DNA of 6,068 nt, taken from Bacteroides sp. GTDB taxonomy: Bacteria; Bacteroidota; Bacteroidia; Bacteroidales; SM23-62. Where the stretch lies: NCBI GenBank assembly GCA_030592145.1, contig JAUVKJ010000116.1:1-6068 (forward strand), read 5' to 3'. Both the position numbers and the translations under genes were made by a program. The number at the start of each line of letters is the position of its first letter. Position 1 is the first letter of the stretch. This document shows, in pieces, positions 1 to 6,068 of the stretch. The notes beneath the pieces were generated by a model that was not told the DNA's origin, searched no databases, and saw only the letters and a program-made list of their open reading frames with translations.

Positions 1-956
1 AGGTCAGGGCATACCCGGTCCCAAAAGCATACCTCAGGGAGGGAAGGAATGTGATCGCCATCCGGGTGGAGGATACGGGTGGGGACGGGGGAATTTTTGG
101 CTCCCCGGAACAGATGCAGATTGTATCGGGGGATGATATACTACCACTTGCCGGGACCTGGAGGTACCGGATTAGTCCCACGAACCTTAAAGTCCGAATT
201 GGTGAGATCGCCGGTCCCAACAGCAATCCAACCCTGCTTTTTAACGGCATGATCCATCCGCTTCTGAATTTACCTGTCAAGGGAGCCATCTGGTACCAGG
301 GAGAATCCAATGCCGGCAGGGCCTACCAGTACCGCAGGCTATTTCCCCTGATGATAGAAGACTGGAGAAACCAGTGGAACCAACCTGACATGCCCTTCTT
401 TTTCGTCCAGCTTGCCAATTATATGACGCCGCCATCGGAACCCGGTGAAAGCACCTGGGCGGAATTGCGTGAAGCCCAGTCCATGGCATTGGCACTCCCG
501 AATACAGGAATGGCTGTGGCTATCGATATTGGAGAAACGGATGATATTCATCCCAAAAACAAACAGGATGTCGGGAAACGGCTCGCCCTGTCTGCCCTCA
601 AAGTTGCCTACGGCAAAGACATCGTGCATTCGGGTCCTGTTTTCAAGGAAATAACCATCGACGGGCCCAATGCCATCATATCCTTTGTGCATTACGGGTC
701 CGGACTGATATGTAAGGATCGCTACGGATACCTGAAAGGATTTGCCATCGCCGGATCTGACCGGGTATTCCACTGGGCTAAAGCCCACATCAGCGGAAAC
801 CGGGTATGGGTTTATTCCGATAAGGTAAAGCAACCGGTTGCAGTGCGTTATGGCTGGGCAGATAACCCGGATGATGTAAACCTGTATAATAAGGAAAACC
901 TCCCGGCCTCACCCTTCCGAACAGATGACTGGCCCGGGATCACCGGCGGAAAGTAA
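1..956 (+). CDS. Sialate O-acetylesterase-like SGNH hydrolase, C-terminal part (5' truncated by window edge)
   Basis: Predicted to remove O-acetyl esters from sialic acids or another acetylated glycan, probably in the periplasm. The frame is open from base 3 to the TAA at 954-956. The GTG at 51 is an internal valine, because family-like sequence ([14 protein letters not shown]) runs through it from upstream. Counting from that codon, GGDGGIFG at 10-17 belongs to the beta-sandwich insertion seen in this family. [11 protein letters not shown] at 78-88 is the conserved block carrying the Gln/Glu/Ser/Asn residues. DIHP at 165-168 (His codon 549-551) supplies the Asp-His part of the catalytic site. 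The ending WADNP ... SPFRTDDWP (269-295) is the usual family C-terminus. The nucleophile serine block and any signal peptide lie upstream and cannot be seen. The gene converges on the small minus-strand gene. Family assignment is firm, but the substrate is inferred: related enzymes also act on other acetylated polysaccharides. Confidence 0.9.
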   Translation, partial: VRAYPVPKAYLREGRNVIAIRVEDTGGDGGIFGSPEQMQIVSGDDILPLAGTWRYRISPTNLKVRIGEIAGPNSNPTLLFNGMIHPLLNLPVKGAIWYQGESNAGRAYQYRRLFPLMIEDWRNQWNQPDMPFFFVQLANYMTPPSEPGESTWAELREAQSMALALPNTGMAVAIDIGETDDIHPKNKQDVGKRLALSALKVAYGKDIVHSGPVFKEITIDGPNAIISFVHYGSGLICKDRYGYLKGFAIAGSDRVFHWAKAHISGNRVWVYSDKVKQPVAVRYGWADNPDDVNLYNKENLPASPFRTDDWPGITGGK

Positions 957-968
957 GTCCGGTCCCGG
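934..968 (+). repeat. Imperfect inverted repeat straddling the esterase stop codon
   Basis: CCGGG (934-938) plus ACCGG (942-946) can pair with CCGGT (959-963) plus CCCGG (964-968). This gives ten G+C-rich pairs with a 3-nt bulge and a 12-nt loop that contains the TAA stop. No run of T follows on the plus strand; the next bases are merely AT-rich. It may stabilise the mRNA 3' end or help termination, but it is not a classical intrinsic terminator and could be chance in GC-rich coding sequence. Confidence 0.3.
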
Positions 969-1048
969 AATGTCACATATATTAATTATATTTGCACCGG
1001 CGAGATTAAACAGCTATTTGCCCGTGTGATCCTGGAGTAAAAGTTCTT

Positions 1049-1354
1049 TTATCCGTTGAATCCACCCACCCTGGTGTAACTCTCCTGGGCGTTGATGTAG
1101 TAAGCTTTGTATTTAATGTAGTGGTTCCCCTTGACAAATTCCCAGTAGGTATTCTTGGCCTTGAAGATCTTACCGACACAGGCTTCAAAGATCAGCGTAG
1201 GATGAAGCCCGGTAGCCTTGGAAGCTTCAATAATGCTTTTGAACTGGACGCTTGTATCGGCAAAATGACCGATCACGGGCAGATGGTATTTCTTCTGTGA
1301 AAATTTCTTTTTCAACAATTCCGTAGCATTGCCCTGATGTGAATGTGCTTCCAT
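1049..1354 (-). CDS. Small NUMOD1-like helix-turn-helix protein, no nuclease domain
   Basis: A 101-residue protein, complete from ATG (1352-1354) to TAA (1049-1051). Residues 38-73 resemble the NUMOD1 DNA-binding motif: an aromatic start (F38), SIIEASKATGL (40-50) as the first helix and turn, then a second helix ending in GKIFKAKNTYWEF (61-73). NUMOD1 modules usually sit at the C-terminus of GIY-YIG or HNH homing endonucleases and bind DNA. No nuclease motif is visible here and the chain is too short to hold one. The N-terminus is basic (KKKFSQKK at 15-22), consistent with nucleic-acid binding. The tail (74-101) is rich in Tyr/Lys and ends with GGFNG. There is no signal peptide or membrane segment. 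No clear ribosome site precedes the ATG, which is ordinary in Bacteroidota. It is divergent from the prenyltransferase and convergent with the esterase. The domain call is from pattern recognition only; function is unknown, with a small DNA-binding regulator the most likely guess. Confidence 0.75.
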   Translation of the reverse strand: MEAHSHQGNATELLKKKFSQKKYHLPVIGHFADTSVQFKSIIEASKATGLHPTLIFEACVGKIFKAKNTYWEFVKGNHYIKYKAYYINAQESYTRVGGFNG

Positions 1355-1410
1355 AATAGTGGGTTTTTACTATAAACGCAAGTTAATAAATTTTGTTACA
1401 CAAATGCAAT

Positions 1411-1429
1411 TCTAAGGCTTGAACTTAGA
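1411..1429. repeat. Perfect 6-bp inverted repeat in divergent promoter region
   Basis: TCTAAG (1411-1416) and CTTAGA (1424-1429) are perfect inverted copies separated by 7 bases. They overlap the putative -33 TTG at 1419-1421 of the prenyltransferase promoter. On the plus strand a run of seven T follows at 1435-1441. It could be an operator or a weak hairpin; the arms are AT-rich and short, so chance is possible. A second small inverted repeat, TTTGT-tac-ACAAA, lies at 1392-1404 in the same gap. Confidence 0.3.
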
Positions 1430-1448
1430 GAATATTTTTTTATGTTTA
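1418..1448 (+). promoter_or_regulatory. Candidate Bacteroidota-type promoter for the prenyltransferase
   Basis: CTTG at 1418-1421 is followed after 19 bases by TATGTTTA at 1441-1448. This matches the Bacteroidota pattern TTG, 19-21 bases, TAnnTTTG except for the last base of the -7 box. Transcription would begin around 1455, leaving a short leader before the ATG at 1481 and excluding the alternative ATG at 1442. The match is imperfect and the region is AT-rich, so this is a suggestion only. Confidence 0.3.
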
Positions 1449-1480
1449 CACAGTTGAATAACCTTGAATATTCTGCTATC

Positions 1481-2419
1481 ATGAGTAATAATTCCGTAAA
1501 AGTCTGGATGGCACAGATCCGTGCACCATTTCTCATTCTTGCTGTTTTTCTTGTGGTCATTGGCCTTGCCTTCTCTATCAAATATCCCCATGCAAGCGAT
1601 CAGTCATTTAACTGGCTGCATGCCGTCATGCTCGTTCTGGGAGTATTGCTTTCACATATCTCGGTAAACCTCTTTAATGAATATTCGGATTTTAAGACCA
1701 GGATTGATTTCAATACAAACAAGACTCCTTTCAGTGGAGGCAGCGGTATGATCACCTCCGGGAATACACGTCCCGAAAGTGTCAGGACAGTGGGCATTCT
1801 GACCCTGTTGATCTCAGGTGCGGTTGGTGTTTATTTCGCGATCGTATCTCACTGGATCGTTCTGGTATTTGCTGCAACAGGTGCATTTTCAGTATTGTTC
1901 TATACAAACTTCCTGTCCAAGCGTATTCTTGGTGAACTATTTGCGGGACTGGCACTGGGAACCCTGGTCGTTCTCGGTACCTATGTCGCAATGACTTCAA
2001 GCCCGGAAATGGCTCTTAAGGGTTTGTTTCCCAAAGAGGTCATCTGGATCTCCATTCCTCCGGGAATACTTACCTCCCTGCTTTTGCTTATCAACCAGTT
2101 TCCGGACGTAGAGGCAGATAAAGCAGGAGGCCGCAGACACCTGCTGATCCGTTTTGGATGGAAGGGAGCTTCCTATATATATACGTCCGGTATTTTCGCC
2201 ACCTTTGCCATCATTGTACTTATGCCTATCATTGGCATCTCCTCTCCATGGATCTACCTGGCCCTGTTGCCATTACCTCTTGGAGTAAAGGCCGCAGTAA
2301 CAGCCATCAGACATGGTAATGATACAGGGAAGCTGGTGCCTGCTCTGGGAAGCAACGTGATCACGGTCCTTGCCACCGACCTGCTGCTGGCCGTGGCTGT
2401 ATTTATCGAGGTGCTTTAG
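1481..2419 (+). CDS. UbiA-family prenyltransferase, MenA-like
   Basis: An integral membrane enzyme expected to attach a polyprenyl chain to an aromatic or other acceptor; the closest well-known role is the 1,4-dihydroxy-2-naphthoate prenyltransferase of menaquinone synthesis. Numbered from the ATG at 1481 (312 residues), the first Asp-rich motif is NEYSDFKTRID at 66-76 (N66, D70, D76), followed by TPFSGGSGMI at 82-91. The second is NQFPDVEADKAGGRRHL at 205-221 (D209, D213). Both bind Mg-diphosphate in the family. About nine hydrophobic segments are visible, near 17-35, 46-64, 105-122, 124-141, 150-170, 188-204, 232-251, 257-272 and 293-312, as expected for UbiA folds. An in-frame ATG at 1442 would add 13 residues. 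I prefer 1481 because it places the RAPF segment about ten residues from the start, as in relatives, and the candidate promoter overlaps 1442. The first motif has NE where ND is usual. The substrate is not settled by sequence. It ends 8 bp from the convergent kinase gene. Confidence 0.85.
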   Translation: MSNNSVKVWMAQIRAPFLILAVFLVVIGLAFSIKYPHASDQSFNWLHAVMLVLGVLLSHISVNLFNEYSDFKTRIDFNTNKTPFSGGSGMITSGNTRPESVRTVGILTLLISGAVGVYFAIVSHWIVLVFAATGAFSVLFYTNFLSKRILGELFAGLALGTLVVLGTYVAMTSSPEMALKGLFPKEVIWISIPPGILTSLLLLINQFPDVEADKAGGRRHLLIRFGWKGASYIYTSGIFATFAIIVLMPIIGISSPWIYLALLPLPLGVKAAVTAIRHGNDTGKLVPALGSNVITVLATDLLLAVAVFIEVL

Positions 2420-2427
2420 TACTTATA

Positions 2428-5400
2428 TCAGGATTTCGGGAAGGCTACGATGAAGTTGGAGCCCTTGCCGGGTTCACTCTCGCACCAGACTTTCCCGCCC
2501 ATAACGTCGACATATTTTTTGACAATGGACAAACCAAGTCCCGTGGAATCCTCACCTGCGGTCGGGCGTGCACTCAGCCTCTGGAATTTGCCGAATAGTT
2601 TATTCATTTCCTCTTTCCTGATGCCGGGTCCCTCATCGATGAAATTAATCCTGATCTCTCCGTTTTCCTCTTTCACTCTGATCCATACATCGGTATTCCT
2701 GGAGGAGAATTTGATGGCGTTTGAAAGCAGGTTCTCAAATACCTGGGTGAGGTAATTCCGGTCAACCACTCCAAAGGCTTTCCTATTGTCCAGATTCAGA
2801 CTTATGTTTTTATGCTGTGCAAATTCCTGCATATTCTGGTAAACATTCTGAACGATCTCTCCAATATCTGTTTTCTCGCATTTCATATTGACCTTCTTTT
2901 GCTCGATCATACGGATATCCAGGATCTTGGAGATCATATTATTCATACGGTTCAGGGAATTGACCAGGAAATTAAGGCTTTCCTCCTCATCTTTTTTACG
3001 CTTTACCGAATTTGATTTAAGGTTGCCGGCAATGGCAATACTGCTCGTCAGCGGATTTCGAAGATCGTGTGCAACGATGCCTATCAGGTGGTTTTTATCC
3101 ATGTTCAGATCGACCAGTTCCCTGTTGACTGCCTCGATCTTCTGTTTCTGTCTTGAGATGTCTTTATAAGCGGATGCATTCTCGAGTGCGATCTTTGTGT
3201 AAACCGCCAGGTTTCGAAGAATATTCAGGTGGTATTCAGTATAGGCATTTTTCTGAAAACTTTGCACTGTAATAACCCCCACTGTTTCTTCATTCATGAT
3301 CAGGGGCAGGTACAGGATGGAGGAGGAGTTCCCCGTTTTGTCACTTGCCGGGGTTTTGGCAGGCAGGTATTTATTAAACTCCCGTTCAAAATCATTGATG
3401 AAGACTTCCTTACCTGTTTTTATGCAGTAGGCTGAGAGCCTGAGTTCATCATCAAGTGAAAAACTCAGGAAATCAAGGGTTTCTCCCTTTTCCTTTACTC
3501 CGGGGAAATCAATGACATTTTTCTCATTATTTATGATGCCGATGCCAAATACGGTCGCATCCATAAGTTTGTTGATGGACTCATACACGGTATCAATAAT
3601 TTTTTCAACCGAAAGTTGGGAAGTGATGATTTTTCCTATCTCACTAAGGTTCTCAAGATTGTTGTAGGATGCCTGCAGACGGTTTGACTGGACTATGATC
3701 TCTTCTTTCTGGTTCTCAAGCTGCCTGTTTTGCGCCCTGACTTCCCTTGTTTTTTCCTTAACAATCCTTTCCAGCTCTTTTCGTTTGGCTTCGATCATCT
3801 TGATCCTGAAGCGAAAAGCCAGTGTAACGGAACTGAGAACGAGAAGGGCAAGGAAAGTGAAAAAATACCAGGTACCCCACCAGGGGGAAGTAATTTCAAA
3901 GGAAAAGGTCGTGGGAGTTTTATTCCAAACGCCGTCATTGTTCATACCCCGGACCATAAAAATATATTCCCCGGGAGGGATATTGGCATATACAGCTTCC
4001 GTTTTTTCTGAAACCGGTGACCAGTCCTTGTCAAGTCCCTCAAGTTTCCACTGATAGCGGACCTTTTCGGGAACCTGGTAACTCAGGGCCTCAAATTCAA
4101 AGTAAAAATGGTTGTTGTCGTGCGGGAAAACAAGATTGGAAGGAAGGTCGTACCAGGGCGTAACACTGTCAAGGAATTTTGAATAAGACTCCTGTCTCCA
4201 GTCCACATCCCTGAAAAATAAACCTACATTTGTAATATGGACCTGTGGTTCTGATAGGTTTGGTTTTGTCTCGTGCGGGTCATAACGCATTGCGCCCCTT
4301 ACCGTGCCGAACCACAGGTTCTCGTCACGATCTATAAAAATGGCGGTGCCATTGTTCTCAATCCCGGTAAATCCATCGTAGATTCCGTAGTTTTTGATGT
4401 TTATGATATTCCCGGTGCTGTCGAGTTGTATCCTGCTTACCCCATTGGCTGTACCTGCCCAGATCTGGCCCCGGGAGTCTGTTATAATGGAATAAATATT
4501 ATCAGAACTCAGGCCGTCATCTTTTGTCAGGTACGTAAAATTCTCTCCATCGAAAATGTTGATTCCTTCCATGTATGTGGCAATCCAGATCCTGCCGATG
4601 TGATCTTCGGTCATCTGCAGAGTGATCGGGTAGTTTAGTCCCTCGGCAACGGTGTACCAGTCAAACCGGCCATTCTTATATTTACCCACCCCGTTATTCG
4701 AGCAAAACCAGATATTTCCCTTGCTGTCTTTATTGACCCCATTTAAAAAATTGCTCTGCAGATGTCCCGACTGTATACTGAATACTTCCGCAGTTCCATT
4801 GACGATCCTTGCCAGTCCGAGATTCACGCTTGTGAGCCAGATCGTATCCCCGTCATGCAGTAAATCTAAAAATGCCATATTGGAGGGGAGGCCGTATAAT
4901 TCATTGACATTTTCAATGTTGCGGCCATCAAAATGAAACAGTCCGTTGATGGATGCCAGCAGGAAGAGTCCGGGATGTATCTCGCACATACCCCTTACAT
5001 TATGGATACCCGGGTAATCCCTCTTGTTGAAAGCCCTGAACGTGGCCCCGTCATATTTTACCAGTCCCGCCGCGGCAAGGCTAAACCAGAGATTTCCTTC
5101 GCTGTCCTGGTAAATATCACGTACAATATCACCGTCAATGTAATTTTCAAAACTGAAAGAGACAAAGCTGTTGCGGCTGTACTTGATCATCCCATTCCCA
5201 CGGGATCCCATCCAGATGTTTCCCTCATGGTCTTCCATGAATCCGAGGATGAAATCACTTTTTAGTCCATTGTCCTGACGGAAATAGCGGAACCTGTCTC
5301 CGGCCGGATCATACATGGCTATACCGTTTCCGAAATTGGCAAACCAGCATCTCTCCTGGCTATCCCTGAATACAACAAATACGTTGTTAAACCAGGGGTT

Positions 5401-6068
5401 TAGAGGAACTTCCATGTCCGTAAGAACACCGTTTTTATACGTGTGGTAAAACTGTTCAGTTACATTTGGTTTAAAGGATGAGATTATCATCTCGCCTGCC
5501 GGCTTCTGGAAACGCGGAAAAATGATACGGTCCTTCATGTCCTCGTATTCATTAAGGATTGAGCTTTTAAGTGTGTTGTGATCACTAAGCTCATACAGGC
5601 CGGTTCGGGTAGTTATATAGTGTGTTCCCTGCCGGGTAAAGAATACATTCAGAATATTGTTGGCAAGTTCGCTGAAATGATCGGAGACCGGTACTATCTC
5701 ATCGCCGGAAATGGCTACAAGCCTGAGAAGGCCATGGTCATCTACCGACACGGCCCAGATCCGGCCGCTCTTGTCAGCAAAGATCTGGTTGTACGCTGTG
5801 AAATTCGGGGTGTTTTTTTCACGGTAGACCCGAAAACTGACACCATCATATTTTGAAATGACATTCATGGATCCTATCCAGATGTTTCCCTCTCCATCTT
5901 CACAAAGAGAATAAACAATATTGTCAGGCAAGCCATCCCGTGTAGTGAAGACCCTGAATGATTTTCCGTTGAAATGTACGAGTCCACCTCCATTGGTGCC
6001 CACCCATATGATGCCTTTGCTGTCCTGTATCAGAGCCTGTACCTCGGTCTGGGGCAGGCCGTCCTCAA
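2428..6068 (-). CDS. Membrane sensor histidine kinase: double propeller, Y_Y_Y, TM, GAF, HisKA, HATPase (N-terminus beyond window)
   Basis: Two-component sensor expected to bind a ligand, perhaps a glycan, in the periplasm and autophosphorylate in the cytoplasm. The frame stays open through the right edge: sequence before the GTG at 6003 reads EDGLPQTEVQALIQDSKGII, a typical first propeller repeat, so the GTG is internal. With that codon as residue 1, about 14 blade-like repeats end near 578, many carrying D..GNIW.G (two seven-bladed propellers). A Y_Y_Y domain follows at about 585-705, one transmembrane helix at about 711-730, a charged coiled coil at 735-790 and a GAF-like domain at 797-945. 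HisKA has H979 in VAHDLRNPLTS (His codon 3067-3069). HATPase has the N box at 1090-1095 (FENLLSNAIKFS), G1 DEGPGI at 1123-1128 and G2 STGLGLSI at 1153-1160. All kinase motifs are intact. The protein stops at 1191, with no receiver or AraC domain as in classical hybrid sensors, so a separate response regulator is needed. Probably only a signal peptide and the start of blade 1 are missing. Confidence 0.93.
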   Translation of the reverse strand, partial: EDGLPQTEVQALIQDSKGIIWVGTNGGGLVHFNGKSFRVFTTRDGLPDNIVYSLCEDGEGNIWIGSMNVISKYDGVSFRVYREKNTPNFTAYNQIFADKSGRIWAVSVDDHGLLRLVAISGDEIVPVSDHFSELANNILNVFFTRQGTHYITTRTGLYELSDHNTLKSSILNEYEDMKDRIIFPRFQKPAGEMIISSFKPNVTEQFYHTYKNGVLTDMEVPLNPWFNNVFVVFRDSQERCWFANFGNGIAMYDPAGDRFRYFRQDNGLKSDFILGFMEDHEGNIWMGSRGNGMIKYSRNSFVSFSFENYIDGDIVRDIYQDSEGNLWFSLAAAGLVKYDGATFRAFNKRDYPGIHNVRGMCEIHPGLFLLASINGLFHFDGRNIENVNELYGLPSNMAFLDLLHDGDTIWLTSVNLGLARIVNGTAEVFSIQSGHLQSNFLNGVNKDSKGNIWFCSNNGVGKYKNGRFDWYTVAEGLNYPITLQMTEDHIGRIWIATYMEGINIFDGENFTYLTKDDGLSSDNIYSIITDSRGQIWAGTANGVSRIQLDSTGNIINIKNYGIYDGFTGIENNGTAIFIDRDENLWFGTVRGAMRYDPHETKPNLSEPQVHITNVGLFFRDVDWRQESYSKFLDSVTPWYDLPSNLVFPHDNNHFYFEFEALSYQVPEKVRYQWKLEGLDKDWSPVSEKTEAVYANIPPGEYIFMVRGMNNDGVWNKTPTTFSFEITSPWWGTWYFFTFLALLVLSSVTLAFRFRIKMIEAKRKELERIVKEKTREVRAQNRQLENQKEEIIVQSNRLQASYNNLENLSEIGKIITSQLSVEKIIDTVYESINKLMDATVFGIGIINNEKNVIDFPGVKEKGETLDFLSFSLDDELRLSAYCIKTGKEVFINDFEREFNKYLPAKTPASDKTGNSSSILYLPLIMNEETVGVITVQSFQKNAYTEYHLNILRNLAVYTKIALENASAYKDISRQKQKIEAVNRELVDLNMDKNHLIGIVAHDLRNPLTSSIAIAGNLKSNSVKRKKDEEESLNFLVNSLNRMNNMISKILDIRMIEQKKVNMKCEKTDIGEIVQNVYQNMQEFAQHKNISLNLDNRKAFGVVDRNYLTQVFENLLSNAIKFSSRNTDVWIRVKEENGEIRINFIDEGPGIRKEEMNKLFGKFQRLSARPTAGEDSTGLGLSIVKKYVDVMGGKVWCESEPGKGSNFIVAFPKS

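Noticed and set aside
51..53. GTG as the start of the esterase
   Set aside because: Family-like sequence continues in frame upstream to the window edge, so this codon is internal.
445..654. Plus-strand 69-codon ORF inside the esterase
   Set aside because: It overlaps the esterase in another frame, including the DIHP block, and has no domain-like features.
339..833. Minus-strand ORF of 164 codons inside the esterase
   Set aside because: It lies antisense to sequence with clear esterase motifs (QGESN, DIHP) and its translation shows no recognisable domain.
1006..1188. Minus-strand 60-codon ORF at the end of the small gene
   Set aside because: It overlaps the NUMOD1-like gene in another frame; its Thr/Arg/Pro-rich translation looks like a frame shadow.
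1600..2000. Minus-strand ORFs of 65 and 72 codons within the prenyltransferase
   Set aside because: They are antisense to the conserved membrane segments and Asp-rich motif and have no recognisable features.
2173..2184. Short alternating TA tract in the prenyltransferase
   Set aside because: It lies inside a coding membrane segment (Ser-Tyr-Ile-Tyr) and is explained by the codons.
3695..4054. Plus-strand ORFs of 119 and 93 codons antisense to the kinase
   Set aside because: They overlap each other in different frames and lie opposite the coiled-coil, membrane and Y_Y_Y part of an intact kinase frame.
4273..4638. Plus-strand 121-codon ORF antisense to the propeller repeats
   Set aside because: The opposite strand encodes regular propeller repeats; this translation has no independent domain signal.
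4300..6060. Recurring CCAGAT-type sequences as a possible DNA repeat array
   Set aside because: The spacing is irregular and in phase with codons for the propeller D..GNIW.G motif, so protein repeats explain it; it is not CRISPR.

Overview
The window looks like chromosomal DNA from a member of the Bacteroidota, probably an environmental or gut Bacteroidales-like lineage. The evidence is a very large sensor kinase with two-component-regulator propeller repeats and a Y_Y_Y domain, a GDSL-type sialate O-acetylesterase of the kind common in glycan-degrading Bacteroidota, genes without clear Shine-Dalgarno sequences, and intergenic sequences resembling the Bacteroidota promoter (TTG ... TAnnTTTG). 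The assignment is inferred from gene content only.

Layout from left to right: (1) positions 1-956, plus strand, the C-terminal part of a sialate O-acetylesterase-like SGNH hydrolase cut by the left edge; (2) positions 1049-1354, minus strand, a 101-residue protein with a NUMOD1-like helix-turn-helix and no nuclease domain; (3) positions 1355-1480, an AT-rich divergent intergenic region with two short inverted repeats and a candidate promoter; (4) positions 1481-2419, plus strand, a UbiA/MenA-type membrane prenyltransferase; (5) position 2428 to the right edge, minus strand, a sensor histidine kinase of more than 1,210 residues whose N-terminus lies beyond the window. Genes 1 and 2 converge, 2 and 3 diverge, and 3 and the kinase converge with only 8 bp between their stops. 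No two neighbours form a co-directional operon here.

The genes do not make an obvious shared pathway. The esterase removes O-acetyl groups from sialic acid or another glycan in the periplasm. The kinase resembles the hybrid two-component sensors that control polysaccharide use, but it ends after its ATPase domain, so it must signal to a separate response regulator. The prenyltransferase belongs to quinone or lipid biosynthesis. The small NUMOD1-like protein is the least understood gene. I see no CRISPR array, tRNA, rRNA, insertion sequence, phage gene or defence cassette, and nothing that amounts to a clear new multi-gene system. The points worth a second look are the stand-alone NUMOD1-like protein, the kinase's domain arrangement and the divergent control region.
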